A stretch of DNA of 64,000 nucleotides from Duganella aquatilis (GTDB taxonomy: Bacteria; Pseudomonadota; Gammaproteobacteria; Burkholderiales; Burkholderiaceae_D), in contig NZ_WKJL01000012.1 of assembly GCF_009674565.1 (NCBI RefSeq), positions 62,001 to 126,000 on the forward strand, read 5' to 3'. Positions within the stretch are counted from its first letter, which is position 1. Each line of letters opens with the position of its first letter. Below the pieces are notes generated by a model. That model was given only the letters and a program-made list of their open reading frames with translations, searched no databases and was not told the origin of the DNA. The position numbers were made by a program, and so were the translations under genes. Of the stretch, positions 1 through 9,953 are shown piece after piece.

Positions 1-802
1 CGGTCACCTGCACCACGGCGCCGCCGGCCACCCGCACCGCCATCTTCCCTGCCGCCACCGCTTCCACTTGCCCGGTGATCAGGTTCATGGCCGGCGAACC
101 GAGAAAGCCGGCGACAAACAGATTGGCCGGCTTCTGGTACAACTCCAGCGGCGCCCCCACCTGTTCCACCACGCCACCGCGCAGCACCACAATGCGGTCG
201 GCCAGCGTCATCGCCTCAACCTGATCGTGGGTTACATAAATCATCGTGCTGCGCAGCGTGCGGTGCAGATTCTTCAACTCGATGCGCATCTGTACCCGCA
301 AGGCTGCGTCCAGATTGGACAGCGGTTCATCGAACAGGAATACCTCGGGCTGGCGCACGATGGCGCGGCCGATCGCCACCCGCTGCCTCTGGCCGCCAGA
401 GAGTTCTTTGGGCTTGCGCTGTAACAGCGGCTCAATGCGCAGGATGGCCGCCGCCTGCATGACTTTTGCGTTGATGGCCTCGGGCGTCAAACCCGCCAGC
501 TTCAACGCAAAGCCCATGTTGTCGAACACCGTCATATGCGGATACAGCGCGTAACTCTGGAACACCATGGCGATGCCGCGCTGCGCGGGCGGTACATGCG
601 TCATGTCCTTTCCGCCAATCAGCACCGCGCCTTCGTCGCTGGCCTCCAGACCGCAGATCGTACGCAGCAGCGTCGACTTGCCGCAGCCGGACGGTCCGAC
701 AAACACCACGAACTCGCCGTCAGCGATGCTCAGATCGATGCCGCGCAAGATCTGCTGCTGGCCGAAGCCTTTGCGGATGCCCTGAATCTCCAATCCTGCC
801 AT
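1..802 (-). CDS. ABC transporter ATP-binding protein, MalK/UgpC/MsmK family (C-terminus beyond window)
   Basis: This is the cytoplasmic ATPase of a CUT1-type sugar importer. The reverse strand reads open from an ATG at 802 to the window edge, giving about 267 residues. A Walker A motif (GPSGCGKST, residues 36-44), an LSGGQ signature, a Walker B followed by DEPLSNLDA, and an H-loop in a THDQVEAM context are all visible. The C-terminal regulatory OB-fold typical of MalK proteins begins near the edge and is cut off. The gene starts 10 bp after the GH94 stop and is the last visible gene of the carbohydrate operon, so it most likely energises the two permeases at 9138-10825. ATPases of this family can also serve several importers, so exclusive pairing is inferred. 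Confidence 0.93.
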   Translation of the reverse strand, partial: MAGLEIQGIRKGFGQQQILRGIDLSIADGEFVVFVGPSGCGKSTLLRTICGLEASDEGAVLIGGKDMTHVPPAQRGIAMVFQSYALYPHMTVFDNMGFALKLAGLTPEAINAKVMQAAAILRIEPLLQRKPKELSGGQRQRVAIGRAIVRQPEVFLFDEPLSNLDAALRVQMRIELKNLHRTLRSTMIYVTHDQVEAMTLADRIVVLRGGVVEQVGAPLELYQKPANLFVAGFLGSPAMNLITGQVEAVAAGKMAVRVAGGAVVQVT

Positions 803-812
803 GCGTTTCCCC

Positions 813-3800
813 TTAGCCCAACAGCACTTCGATACGATGCAAGGCGCCGTCTCGCGCCAGCGGGATGCGCGCCGCGCCGGCCTGCAGCGCCAGCGCCGCG
901 CCATCCAGCGTGACGCCAACCACCTGCCCCGCGCTGCCCTGCGGATTGCGCACCACAATCTCATAGCTGCCGCCGTTCGGCGCGTTATAGCGAATGCTGA
1001 ACTCCGGCCAGTCGTCCGGCACACGCGGCGCCAGCACGATATGCTTGCCATCCTCGATACTGAAGCCGAGCACCGACTCCAGTCCGACGCGGAACATCCA
1101 GCCGGAAGATCCGGTGTACCACGTCCAGCCGCCACGCCCGACGTGCGGCGCTTCGCCGTAGACGTCCGCCGCGATCACATACGGCTCCACCTGATAGACC
1201 GCTACAGCGGCCGGATCGAGCGCATGGCTGACAGGGCTGATCATCTCCAGCAGCCGCGCGGCGCGGTCGCGGCGGCCCGCTTCGGCCATGGCGCGCACCG
1301 CCCAGCAGGCGGCATGCGTGTACTGGCCGCCATTCTCGCGCACGCCCGCGACGTAGCCCTTGATGTAGCCAGGATCATTGGGCGTGTTGACAAACGCGGG
1401 CGTCAGCAGCCGGATCAGGCCATCGTCTTCGGAGATCAGGCGCCGCTCCATCGCATCAAGCGCCTGGCTGGCGCGTTGCGCCGGCGCCGCGCCGGAGATC
1501 ACGGCCCAGGCCTGGGCCAGCGCATCGATCTGGCATTCGTCGCTGTCCTTGGAGCCGATCACCGCGCCATTGTCGTAGAAGGCGCGGCGATACCAGTCGC
1601 CATCCCAGCCATCCGCGTTCAGCGCCTGGTCGAGATGATCGTGATAGGCGCGGTAGATGGCGATGCGGGTATGGTCGCCGCGCTGTTCGCAAATCGGCAG
1701 GAAGTCCTTGATGATGCGGGACAGGAAAAAGCCCATCCACACGCTTTCGCCGCGCCCTTCGCGGCCGACGCGGTTCATGCCGTCGTTCCAGTCGCCGGTG
1801 CCCATCAGCGGCAGGCCATGCGCGCCCTGCGTCAGCGAGCGATCCAGCGCACGGCAGCAATGTTCATAGATGTCGGCACTGGCGCCGGACAGCTCCGGCT
1901 TCAGATACACCTCGTCCTCGCCGTCCTCCAGCAGCCGCGCCTTCAGGAACGGTTCCACTTCATCGAGCACGCTGCGGTCGCCGGTAGTGTGGACGTAGAA
2001 CGCGGTGATGTATGGCAGCCAAAGCAGGTCATCCGAGAAGCGTGTGCGCAGGCCCTGCTCCATCGGCGCGGTGTGCCACCAGTGCAGCACATCGCCTTCG
2101 ACGAATTGATGGGCGGCGTGAATGCGGATCTGCTGGCGAGTCAGGTCCGGCCGCGCATAAATCATGGCGCTGGAATCCTGCAACTGGTCGCGGTAACCCA
2201 GCGCGCCGCCGGACTGGTAGAAGGCCGAACGGCCCCAGATGCGGCAACTCAGATTCTGATAGGCCAGCCACCCATTCAGCATCAGGTCCACCGCCTTCAC
2301 GGGCGTGCTGACCTGCACCGAGCCGACAGTGCTGCGCCAGAATGCGGTAATCTCATCGTAAGCCTGCTGCACCGCGCCCGGCATCGCATAACGGCGCACC
2401 AGATCCAGCGCGGCCTGGCGCTCCACCGTTTCGCCCAGCAGGAACACGCATGCCAGCGTGGCGCCCGGCACCAGCTCCTGCACCACCTGCAAAGCCGCGC
2501 AGGGATCGAGTCCCGCGCCGCTGACACCATCAAGCCGGGGCGCGGCCAGCGCGGCCGGTTGCGCCGTGCTGCCATGCAGGCCGATAAACGCGGCGCGGTC
2601 GGCGCTGTGATGCACGGTGGCGCCATCGGCGGCCAGGGCGGCGGCGAAGGTTACGCCGTCGGCAAACACGCCGGCCAGCGGATTGGACGCCAGCAGCACG
2701 CCGGCCGGATCATGCTCGGTGACGACAAAGCGGCTGCTGTCGGCCGGCGTTCCGCCCAGCACCAGCCGCTGATACGAGAACAGCGACAGGCGGCGCGTTG
2801 CGGCACCGCGATTGGTCACCCGCACGCGCACCAGTTTGACCGGATCGTGGCGCGGCACGAACATGGTGGTTTCCTGTTCCAGTTCATGGCTGATGTGGCG
2901 GAAGCGCGTGTAACCAAAGCCGTGCGCCGCCTCGTAGCCGGCCGTCGCCGGCGCTGGCCCCGGCACCGGCGACCAGAATTCGCCGCTGTCCTCGTCGCGC
3001 AGATAGAGCGCCTCGCCATGCGGATCGCGCACCGGATCGTTGTACCACGGCGTGAGGCGATGCACGCGGCTGTTGCGGCTCCAGGTATATCCGGCGCCGC
3101 TGTCGCCGACCAGGAAGCCGAAGTGCTCGTTGGAGACGGCGTTGGTCCACGCCAGCGGCGGCCGGTGCAGGCCGCGTTGCGCGTCCCAGTCCATGCGGAT
3201 CACATATTCATCGCCCGCGTCGGTGAAGCCGCCGTTGCCGTTAAAGAAGCGCAGCCTTACATCGCCGCCCACCGCGGCCGGGCCGGCGGCTTTCGCTGCA
3301 TCCGATGCCGTTGGCGCAGACGACGCCGAACCATCGGACGCGTCCAGCGCCGGCAAGCCATCGCGCACCACCAGCAGCGCATTCAGTTCGATGTGCGCCA
3401 GATCCGCTGTCGCGAAATCGGCCGGGTCGCGTATGTACAAGCCGTCGTCGGTGGTCCAGGCGCCTTGAGCGCCCAACAGCAGCACGTTGAGCCGCACGCC
3501 CAGCGCAGCCCAGTAGCGGCGCGCGTGCAGCATCAGTTCAATATCCGGATCGCCGGGCCGCGTGGCCCACAACAGTACGTGAATCACCGGCAGGCCGTGG
3601 GCCGCCGCGCCGACCATGTCGGCGACATCGGTGCGTCCGGCGATCATGGCGCTGGCGACGGCGGCCGCAGCAGCCGGCATGCGCAGCATGGATTGGCCGT
3701 ACAGCAGCGCGCCGGCCAGGCGCTGGCAGTACTCCGCCTGCGCCACGCTCAAGCCGATCTGCTGGCGCAGCGCTTCGCCGGCGGCGCGCGCGGCGGTCAG

Positions 3801-4613
3801 CAGCGGCAGCCCATCTCCTTGCGCAGCGCTGACCAGCGCCAACGCCTGCTCGCGGCTGGACGCCGCACCGAGCGCGAACACCACGCGCGCCTGCCCTCCC
3901 GGCGCCAGCGTGACGATGCGGCGCAGGCTGAACGCCGGATCCAGCACATTGCCGGCCGAGCCGGACAAGGCGCCGTCCATGCCGGCAGGCGCGCGCAAAT
4001 CGCGGCCACGGCCGACAAAGCGCGTGCGGTCCGTTTCAAAGCCGGCGGCATCGCCACCGCTGGCGGCGTGCACCATCCACAATCCGGCCTCGCCCTCGCC
4101 GCGTGGGCGGCGGTGCGCCAGCAGCGCGTCACTGCCGGTATCGTGCTCGGTCTGCACGAACAGTTTTGAGAATGCCGGATGCCCAGCCTCCTCGGCCTGG
4201 CGGTTCAGCACCACTTCCAGATAGCTGGTGACTTCGATGCGGCGCGCGTGGTCCGACAGGTTACTCAGCAGGATGCTGCGTACTTCCACATCCCGCTGCG
4301 GATCGACCGCCGCTTCCAGGCGCGCCTCGATGCCATCAGCGGTGACGCTGATCCAGCAGCTGCCGGCATCGCCGCCGGCGTTGCGTTGCGTGCCATCCGC
4401 GCCGCAGGGCTGCGCGCCCAGCGACCAATAATGGCCGCTTTCCGCGTCACGCAGGTAGAAGAAGTAGCCTTCCGCATCTTCAATGCGGTCGCCGTTCCAG
4501 CGCGACAGCATGGTGTCGCCAACACGGCTGAAGCCCGTACCGGCGCCGGTCAGCAAGGTGGTGAAGCTGCCGTTCGACAGCAATTGCGCGTGGCGCATCA
4601 GTGGATTGGTCAT
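813..4613 (-). CDS. GH94 glycoside phosphorylase, probable 1,2-beta-oligoglucan phosphorylase
   Basis: A 1266-residue cytoplasmic protein with no signal peptide. Two successive N-terminal beta-sandwich modules of the former 'glycosyltransferase 36' type are followed by an (alpha/alpha)6 catalytic domain containing [13 protein letters not shown] and [10 protein letters not shown] (D941 and D944; the family general acid is one of this Asp pair). A C-terminal beta domain closes the protein. The layout matches stand-alone 1,2-beta-oligoglucan phosphorylases and the C-terminal half of cyclic beta-1,2-glucan synthase, without its membrane GT84 half. GH94 enzymes split beta-glucosides with phosphate to release alpha-glucose 1-phosphate. 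The specificity is inferred from the GH144 gene in the same operon; cellobiose- or laminaribiose-type activity is the alternative. The start at 4613 lies 5 bp after the beta-glucosidase stop. Longer in-frame starts would run into that gene. Confidence 0.9.
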   Translation of the reverse strand: MTNPLMRHAQLLSNGSFTTLLTGAGTGFSRVGDTMLSRWNGDRIEDAEGYFFYLRDAESGHYWSLGAQPCGADGTQRNAGGDAGSCWISVTADGIEARLEAAVDPQRDVEVRSILLSNLSDHARRIEVTSYLEVVLNRQAEEAGHPAFSKLFVQTEHDTGSDALLAHRRPRGEGEAGLWMVHAASGGDAAGFETDRTRFVGRGRDLRAPAGMDGALSGSAGNVLDPAFSLRRIVTLAPGGQARVVFALGAASSREQALALVSAAQGDGLPLLTAARAAGEALRQQIGLSVAQAEYCQRLAGALLYGQSMLRMPAAAAAVASAMIAGRTDVADMVGAAAHGLPVIHVLLWATRPGDPDIELMLHARRYWAALGVRLNVLLLGAQGAWTTDDGLYIRDPADFATADLAHIELNALLVVRDGLPALDASDGSASSAPTASDAAKAAGPAAVGGDVRLRFFNGNGGFTDAGDEYVIRMDWDAQRGLHRPPLAWTNAVSNEHFGFLVGDSGAGYTWSRNSRVHRLTPWYNDPVRDPHGEALYLRDEDSGEFWSPVPGPAPATAGYEAAHGFGYTRFRHISHELEQETTMFVPRHDPVKLVRVRVTNRGAATRRLSLFSYQRLVLGGTPADSSRFVVTEHDPAGVLLASNPLAGVFADGVTFAAALAADGATVHHSADRAAFIGLHGSTAQPAALAAPRLDGVSGAGLDPCAALQVVQELVPGATLACVFLLGETVERQAALDLVRRYAMPGAVQQAYDEITAFWRSTVGSVQVSTPVKAVDLMLNGWLAYQNLSCRIWGRSAFYQSGGALGYRDQLQDSSAMIYARPDLTRQQIRIHAAHQFVEGDVLHWWHTAPMEQGLRTRFSDDLLWLPYITAFYVHTTGDRSVLDEVEPFLKARLLEDGEDEVYLKPELSGASADIYEHCCRALDRSLTQGAHGLPLMGTGDWNDGMNRVGREGRGESVWMGFFLSRIIKDFLPICEQRGDHTRIAIYRAYHDHLDQALNADGWDGDWYRRAFYDNGAVIGSKDSDECQIDALAQAWAVISGAAPAQRASQALDAMERRLISEDDGLIRLLTPAFVNTPNDPGYIKGYVAGVRENGGQYTHAACWAVRAMAEAGRRDRAARLLEMISPVSHALDPAAVAVYQVEPYVIAADVYGEAPHVGRGGWTWYTGSSGWMFRVGLESVLGFSIEDGKHIVLAPRVPDDWPEFSIRYNAPNGGSYEIVVRNPQGSAGQVVGVTLDGAALALQAGAARIPLARDGALHRIEVLLG

Positions 4614-4618
4614 GGTGG

Positions 4619-5977
4619 TTATACGGTTGGGTTCAAACAGGCGCCATTGCTGGCGACGATATCGGCATACAGGTAGGCACTGTCCTTCAGCGTCCGCTGC
4701 TGCGTTGCAAAGTTCACGTGGATGATGCCGAAGCGCTTGGAAAAGCCCAGCGACCATTCAAGGTTATCCAGCAGCGACCACACCATGTAGCCGCGTACAT
4801 TGACGCCCTGCGCCAGCGCGTTGCTCAGGGCCTGCATGTTCTTGCGCAGGCAATCGACACGCAGCGGATCGTGCACACGGCCGTTCTCCGCATTCGGCGG
4901 ATCGTAAAACGCCGAGCCGTTCTCCATGATGTACAGCGGTGTATCGCCGTAGCGCTGCTTGAAGCTGGTCAGCGTATCGGTCAGGCCCTGCGGGAAGACT
5001 TCCCAGCCGGTTTCGGTGTAGGTCGCCTGCGGCTGGCGAACCGGCGCCACCTTCAGCGGCCAGTTGGACGGCTCGTTGCGCACCACACTGCGGGTGTAGT
5101 AGTTGATGCCGACGAAGTCCAGCTTCTGGCCGATCAGCTCAAAGTCGGCGGCAGGCCATTCGGGCCAGGCGTCGCCGAACATCTGCTTCAGTTCCGGCGG
5201 ATAGCTGCCGAGGAAGATCGGATCCAGATACTGGCGATTCATGTAGGCGTCGGCACGCCGTGTCGCATCCAGATCTTCCTGGAACTGGCTGGCCGGGTAT
5301 TTCGGCTCGATGTTGACAACGATGCCGATCTGATGGCGGCCGATTTCGCGGTAGGCCTTGACCGCGCTGCCGTGCGCACGCATCAGGTTATGGCTGGCCA
5401 GCGCCGCCTCATGCAGGTTGCGGTGGCCCGGTGCCAGCGTGCCGTGCATGTAGCCGCCGTCCGTCACCACCCACGGTTCGTTCAGCGTGGCCCAGGATTT
5501 GACGCGGCCATCGAAGGCCTGGAACAGGATGCGTGCATAGTCGGTGAACCAGTCGGCGATGTCGGGATTGAGCCAGCCGCCGCGATCGTCCAGCGCCGCC
5601 GGCAGATCCCAATGGTACAAGGTCACCATCGGCTCGATGCCATGAGCCAGCAGCTCGTCAATCAGCTTGCCGTAGAAATCCAGGCCGGCCTGATTCACCG
5701 CGCCACGCCCTTGCGGCAGGATGCGGCTCCACGATACGCTGAAGCGGTAGGCTTTCAGCCCCAGCTTGGCCATCAGCGCCACATCGTCCTTGTAGCGCTT
5801 GTAGTGATCGCAGGCGATGTCACCGGTATCGCCGTCGCGCATATTGCCGGGCACCGCGCAGAAGCGCTGCCAGATGCTCGGTCCCGCGCCGTCGGCCAGC
5901 GGCGAGCCTTCGATCTGGTAGGCGGAGGTGGCGCTGCCCCACAGGAAGTCAGGCGGAAATTGAATGGTTTGGCTCAT
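4619..5977 (-). CDS. GH1 family beta-glucosidase
   Basis: A 452-residue cytoplasmic enzyme of normal GH1 length. It begins FPPDFLWGSATSAYQIEG, a hallmark of the family. The acid/base Glu is E167 in TLNEPW and the nucleophile is E352 in YIMENGS. The C-terminal VRGYMVWSLLDNLEW segment, which lines the glucose site, is intact. It should hydrolyse terminal beta-linked glucose from short imported oligosaccharides. The start at 5977 follows a CAGGGA ribosome-binding site, and a longer in-frame extension lacks GH1 similarity. It sits 20 bp after the secreted putative glycosidase and 5 bp before GH94. In the Listeria sophoro-oligosaccharide cluster a GH3 enzyme fills this place, so a GH1 enzyme here would be a functional substitute (inference). 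Confidence 0.95.
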   Translation of the reverse strand: MSQTIQFPPDFLWGSATSAYQIEGSPLADGAGPSIWQRFCAVPGNMRDGDTGDIACDHYKRYKDDVALMAKLGLKAYRFSVSWSRILPQGRGAVNQAGLDFYGKLIDELLAHGIEPMVTLYHWDLPAALDDRGGWLNPDIADWFTDYARILFQAFDGRVKSWATLNEPWVVTDGGYMHGTLAPGHRNLHEAALASHNLMRAHGSAVKAYREIGRHQIGIVVNIEPKYPASQFQEDLDATRRADAYMNRQYLDPIFLGSYPPELKQMFGDAWPEWPAADFELIGQKLDFVGINYYTRSVVRNEPSNWPLKVAPVRQPQATYTETGWEVFPQGLTDTLTSFKQRYGDTPLYIMENGSAFYDPPNAENGRVHDPLRVDCLRKNMQALSNALAQGVNVRGYMVWSLLDNLEWSLGFSKRFGIIHVNFATQQRTLKDSAYLYADIVASNGACLNPTV

Positions 5978-5997
5978 GGTGTCGATATCCCTGAAAG

Positions 5998-8900
5998 TTA
6001 AAGCGGTGCGCCGTCGATGTGCAGTACCGCTGGCAGACTGGTAATGGTGATCTGGCGTCCTTGCCACGCCACCGGCCGGCCATCGAGGCTTGCCGCGCCA
6101 GGAGCGGTCGGCCATGGCCAGGTGTAGGCCAAGCCGCCCGGCGGCATGTGCGGCATCGCCTCAATGCGCAGCGTGACGCTACCGCCCTGCTGCGCCAGCG
6201 TGTAGCTGAGCGGCCCGTATGGTGTGAGCAGGCCGTGCAGGCCGACGCCGTCGCCGGCCAGCCATGCGGTGGGCACGCCTTCGGCCAGCAGCAGCGCGTG
6301 ATCGGCTTCGCGCTCGTAGGCAAAGGAGTCGAGGGTGGCGCGGATATAGTCGGACGAGATCCAGCCGTGCGGCATGTCGCCCAGGAAGCGTGACGCGCGC
6401 GCATCGCGGCCCACTACCTCGGCCCACTGGTTCCAGGCGCGTGGGCGCTGGTCGGCGTAGAAGTAGTCCAGCAGATCGGCCGCGCGCTCGCGCCAGCCCA
6501 GGCGGATGAAGGCGCTGACATTGCGCAGTTCATAGGGCGTGTAGTCTTCCCACGCTTTGCTGCCATCGCGGCGCGCGCGGAAGAAGTCCCAGTATTTTTC
6601 ATAGGTGGCCTGCAGCATCGCCGGCGGCAGATGCTGCTGTTCGCCGCCCGGCGTCAGGGCGATGGTGGACGATGTCGGGTCGAAATCGCCCAGTTCAGCC
6701 GCGCCGGGCATATAGTCGATGCCATGTGCGCGCGTACTGGCCGCCAGCGATGCGTAGAGGTCGCCGCGGAATTCGTCGCGCTGCGCGTCCAGGCGCCGGG
6801 CCGCATCGCCGTGGCCAAGAATGGCGGCGATGTCGGCGGCATCCTTGTAGCCGCGCATGGCCCAGAAGTCGTCCCAGTAGGAATGCATGGGCTTTTCCGA
6901 GTAGCCTTCGTGGCTGATCGACGCTGGCATCAGGCCAAACAGGGACTCTCGGCCGGCGGCGCGGTTAGCCGCCGTGCGTTCCGATTGGCGCAGTGTTTCC
7001 ATGTAGCTGGCGGCGGCTTCGACGCGCGGCCACACGGCAGCCAATGCCGCCTTGTCCTGCGTGTAGCGGTAGAGTTCAGCGGCGAGGAATATCAGTTCGC
7101 CGTGGCTGTCGTTTTCCGGCACCGGATCGGCGCCGCGCAGGTCCACGCAGCATGGCACCTTGCCGTTGTCGAACTGGTAAGGCGCGTACCAGCGCAGATA
7201 GCTGGCGGCTGTTTCGGCTTGCCCCAGGCGCAGCAGGGCTTCGGACATCATGGCGCCGTCGCGTATCCACGAGCGGCGATAGGAACGCGTTCCCGGCTGC
7301 AGTGCATGGCCTTCGCGCGTCATCAGGATGTGGGCGAGCGACGAACGCAAGGTGTCGGCCATGTGCTGCCCTGCTGGCGGCAGCGTCAGCGTGACGTGAT
7401 TGAGTTTGGCGCGCCAGTCGGCTGCCACCTGCTCCTGCTGGACCGAGAGCCAGATGGCCGGATCGCCCTGTGGCGCCGGGCTGGCGGCCGCGCCGGCCAT
7501 CGGCAATATGGCGCCCAGCACCACGCTGCCGTGCGGGGGCAAGGTGATGTCGTAACTGAGTGCGGCGGATGCCATGCCTGCATCGTCATGTACTTTCTGA
7601 GCGCGCCCGCCGCCCGGCGATGGCTGCGCGGCCGGCAGCAGACCCGCGTCGAACGACGCCAGCGTCACACCGGCCGGCTGCCGCAGCGGATAGACCTTGC
7701 CGCTGCCGTTGATCGTCAGCGCCTTGCCATCCCATTGCAGATCGTTGATCGCGCTGTAGCCGCCCGGCGTGTTGAGGAACTGGCGCGGCGCGTTGACCTG
7801 GAAGGGGCGCGCGGCCAGCACCAGCGTCAGTTTTTTCGTCGTCGCTTCCAGATTGCTCAACTCATAACGCGCCAGCAGTTGCGACGAAGCGGGCGATCCG
7901 GCGGCGGCAGCGGTGACGCTCAGCGTCCACGATGGATGCTGCCACGTCACCGTGGGCATCGGCAAATAGCCATCCTTGAGGCTTTGGCTGACCTGCACAT
8001 CGGCCCAGCTGAACAGCCTTCCGCCATCGCGCACGAAAGGCTCCAGCGAGAAGCCGCCCTGCTTCGCTTCCAGCGCGCCGTCCTCGGAAATCAGCGCGCT
8101 ATGATCGCCGCCGCCATCGACGCCGACCAGCGTCCAGTAAGGCTGCTCGCCGCTGAAGCCGCGCGGATACAGGCCGCGTGGCGCGGTGGCGGCTACCGCC
8201 GACAGGAACTGGTTCGGCGTCGCGCCGTAGTCCAGGTCTTTCAGCACCACCTCCGCCAGCGCATAGCCATTGGCTGGCCCGGCGTGCAGCGCCAGACGGA
8301 TGTAGCGTGTTTCCGATTCCGGCAGGCGCAGCGGATCGTCGCCGCCATTGCCTGCGCTAACGCGACGCACCGTGCGCCAGTGCCGGGCGTCGTCGGAAAA
8401 CTCAATGTCGTAGCGGTTCGCATGACGGCGTCCCTGCCAGTGGAGCACCAGGCCGCCGAATTCGCGCTGCGCGCCAAGATCGATGATGAGCTGCCGCTCT
8501 CCGCCGGCGCTGATCCATGCGCTGGCGGGCTTGCCATCCACCGCCAGTGCGGCGCCAGCGCCCGGCAATGCGGACGATGCGCGCGCCACCGGTTGCGGCC
8601 ATGTCGCCGGCACTGGCGGCAATTCGCGGATCGTCAGCTGCCGCAGATAGACCGAACCTTTGCCGCCACCGCTGCCGGCGCTGACCACGAATTCCAGCTT
8701 GTCGGCGTGCGTCAGGTTGCGGTCCTTGGTCGGTCCCCAGGCAAAGGCAATCTGGCGCTTCTTGATGCGCACCAGTTGCCACTGCTTCGGGAACGCATAG
8801 TTCTGCTGCTGGAACCACCAGACGTTGTCGCCGCTGGCGTCGGTCAGCTTGAATTCGAAATGATTGACCGGCGCGTCCGCCCGCAAGTAGAACGATATCT

Positions 8901-9141
8901 CGTAATTGTCGGGCAGGTCCAGCGGCAGGCCGCGGCGCACGAAGGCGTAGCCTCCCCTGCCGGCGAAATCGAAATCCAGCCGCAGACCGCCATCGGCGGC
9001 GCTGGCGCGCGACTGCACGCCGTCGGAAGCCTGCGCCTGCCATGCGGCGACATTGGAGAAGTCGTCCAGCATGCGCGATGGCGCGGCCAGGGCGACGGCA
9101 GAGGTCAGCATCAGTGCCAGGAATATGCGCAACTGCTTCAT
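5998..9141 (-). CDS. Secreted multidomain protein: CBM-like and discoidin modules plus a putative (alpha/alpha)6 glycosidase domain
   Basis: A 1047-residue exported protein; the cleavable signal peptide ends about residue 20 (VALAAPS). Residues about 25-175 look like a carbohydrate-binding beta-sandwich. Residues about 185-303 look like an F5/8 type C (discoidin) domain. Residues about 310-590 are beta-rich. Residues about 595-940 are helical with an (alpha/alpha)6 look, including RSWIRDGAMM (624-632), PENDSHGE (675-682) and SYWDDFW (754-760). A beta-rich tail follows. Conserved-looking Asp/Glu in the helical part suggest a glycosidase, but I cannot assign a known GH family. The ATG overlaps the upstream permease stop by 4 bp (ATGA), so it is translationally coupled inside the carbohydrate operon. 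It probably acts in the periplasm or outside the cell on the same glucan. Confidence 0.8.
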   Translation of the reverse strand: MKQLRIFLALMLTSAVALAAPSRMLDDFSNVAAWQAQASDGVQSRASAADGGLRLDFDFAGRGGYAFVRRGLPLDLPDNYEISFYLRADAPVNHFEFKLTDASGDNVWWFQQQNYAFPKQWQLVRIKKRQIAFAWGPTKDRNLTHADKLEFVVSAGSGGGKGSVYLRQLTIRELPPVPATWPQPVARASSALPGAGAALAVDGKPASAWISAGGERQLIIDLGAQREFGGLVLHWQGRRHANRYDIEFSDDARHWRTVRRVSAGNGGDDPLRLPESETRYIRLALHAGPANGYALAEVVLKDLDYGATPNQFLSAVAATAPRGLYPRGFSGEQPYWTLVGVDGGGDHSALISEDGALEAKQGGFSLEPFVRDGGRLFSWADVQVSQSLKDGYLPMPTVTWQHPSWTLSVTAAAAGSPASSQLLARYELSNLEATTKKLTLVLAARPFQVNAPRQFLNTPGGYSAINDLQWDGKALTINGSGKVYPLRQPAGVTLASFDAGLLPAAQPSPGGGRAQKVHDDAGMASAALSYDITLPPHGSVVLGAILPMAGAAASPAPQGDPAIWLSVQQEQVAADWRAKLNHVTLTLPPAGQHMADTLRSSLAHILMTREGHALQPGTRSYRRSWIRDGAMMSEALLRLGQAETAASYLRWYAPYQFDNGKVPCCVDLRGADPVPENDSHGELIFLAAELYRYTQDKAALAAVWPRVEAAASYMETLRQSERTAANRAAGRESLFGLMPASISHEGYSEKPMHSYWDDFWAMRGYKDAADIAAILGHGDAARRLDAQRDEFRGDLYASLAASTRAHGIDYMPGAAELGDFDPTSSTIALTPGGEQQHLPPAMLQATYEKYWDFFRARRDGSKAWEDYTPYELRNVSAFIRLGWRERAADLLDYFYADQRPRAWNQWAEVVGRDARASRFLGDMPHGWISSDYIRATLDSFAYEREADHALLLAEGVPTAWLAGDGVGLHGLLTPYGPLSYTLAQQGGSVTLRIEAMPHMPPGGLAYTWPWPTAPGAASLDGRPVAWQGRQITITSLPAVLHIDGAPL

Positions 9142-9953
9142 CCCTTGACACTCCCCACCAGCAAGCCCTGGATGTAATAGCGTTGCAGGCCGAGGAACAG
9201 CAGCAGCACCGGCAGCACGGTCAACACAGAGCCGGCCATCATCAGCTCATTGTCCTGCACATGCTCGCGCGACAGCGACGCCAGCGCCACCGGCAGCGTG
9301 TAAAGCTCCTTGTCGGTCAACACGATCAGCGGCCACATGAAATCGTTCCACGTGCCGAGGAAGGTGAAGATCCCCAGCGTGACCAGAATGGGTGTCAGCA
9401 GCGGCAGCACAATGATGCGGAAGATCTGGAATTCGCTGGCGCCATCCATGCGCGCCGCTTCCAGCAAAGCGTCCGGTATCGTCAGCGCGTACTGGCGCAC
9501 CAGGAAGATGCCGAAGATGCCCGCCATTGCCGGCACCAGCACGGCGCCGTAGTTGTTCACCAGCCCCATATATTTCAGCAGCAGGAACAGCGGCAACATC
9601 GCCACCTGGCTTGGAATCACCAGCGCGCCCAGCATCACCTTGAAGATCCGCTCGCGGCCCTGGAAGCGCAGCTTGGCGAACGCATAGCCGGCGCTGACGT
9701 TGAACAGCAGCGACAGCACCGTGGCCGCGCACGACAGCAGCACGCTGTTCAGCAGATACTGCCCAATGCCGGCATGGGTGAACAGCTCGCGGTAGTTGAA
9801 CAGCGTTGGCGACTGCGGCAGCACCCGCAGCGGGAATCCGCTCGACTCGCCCGGCGCCATCAGCGACGCGGACAACATCCACAGCAGCGGGAACAGCGTC
9901 AGGAGACCTGCGCCCAGCATCAGGCCATTCAGCAGCAAGGCACGCGGCTTCAT
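9138..9953 (-). CDS. Carbohydrate ABC transporter permease, MalG/CUT1 type
   Basis: A 271-residue inner-membrane protein with six predicted membrane segments, starting with the hydrophobic stretch LLNGLMLGAGLLTLFPLLWM. The EAA loop that docks the ATPase is seen as EAARMDGASEFQIFR followed by PLLTP. It is the second subunit of the import channel. The ATG at 9953 overlaps the stop of the first permease (ATGA), and its own stop overlaps the start of the secreted putative glycosidase. These couplings support one transcript. The cargo is likely an oligosaccharide delivered by the lipoprotein at 10822-12087. Confidence 0.95.
   Translation of the reverse strand: MKPRALLLNGLMLGAGLLTLFPLLWMLSASLMAPGESSGFPLRVLPQSPTLFNYRELFTHAGIGQYLLNSVLLSCAATVLSLLFNVSAGYAFAKLRFQGRERIFKVMLGALVIPSQVAMLPLFLLLKYMGLVNNYGAVLVPAMAGIFGIFLVRQYALTIPDALLEAARMDGASEFQIFRIIVLPLLTPILVTLGIFTFLGTWNDFMWPLIVLTDKELYTLPVALASLSREHVQDNELMMAGSVLTVLPVLLLFLGLQRYYIQGLLVGSVKG

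Noticed and set aside
801..4169. A 1122-codon open frame on the plus strand opposite the GH94 gene
   Set aside because: Its translation is Arg/His/Gln/Ala-rich with no domain and mirrors the codon positions of the GH94 gene. It is a high-GC antisense shadow.
6631..9177. An 848-codon plus-strand open frame opposite the secreted putative glycosidase
   Set aside because: No recognisable motifs or ribosome-binding site; the minus strand gene has a signal peptide and operon coupling.
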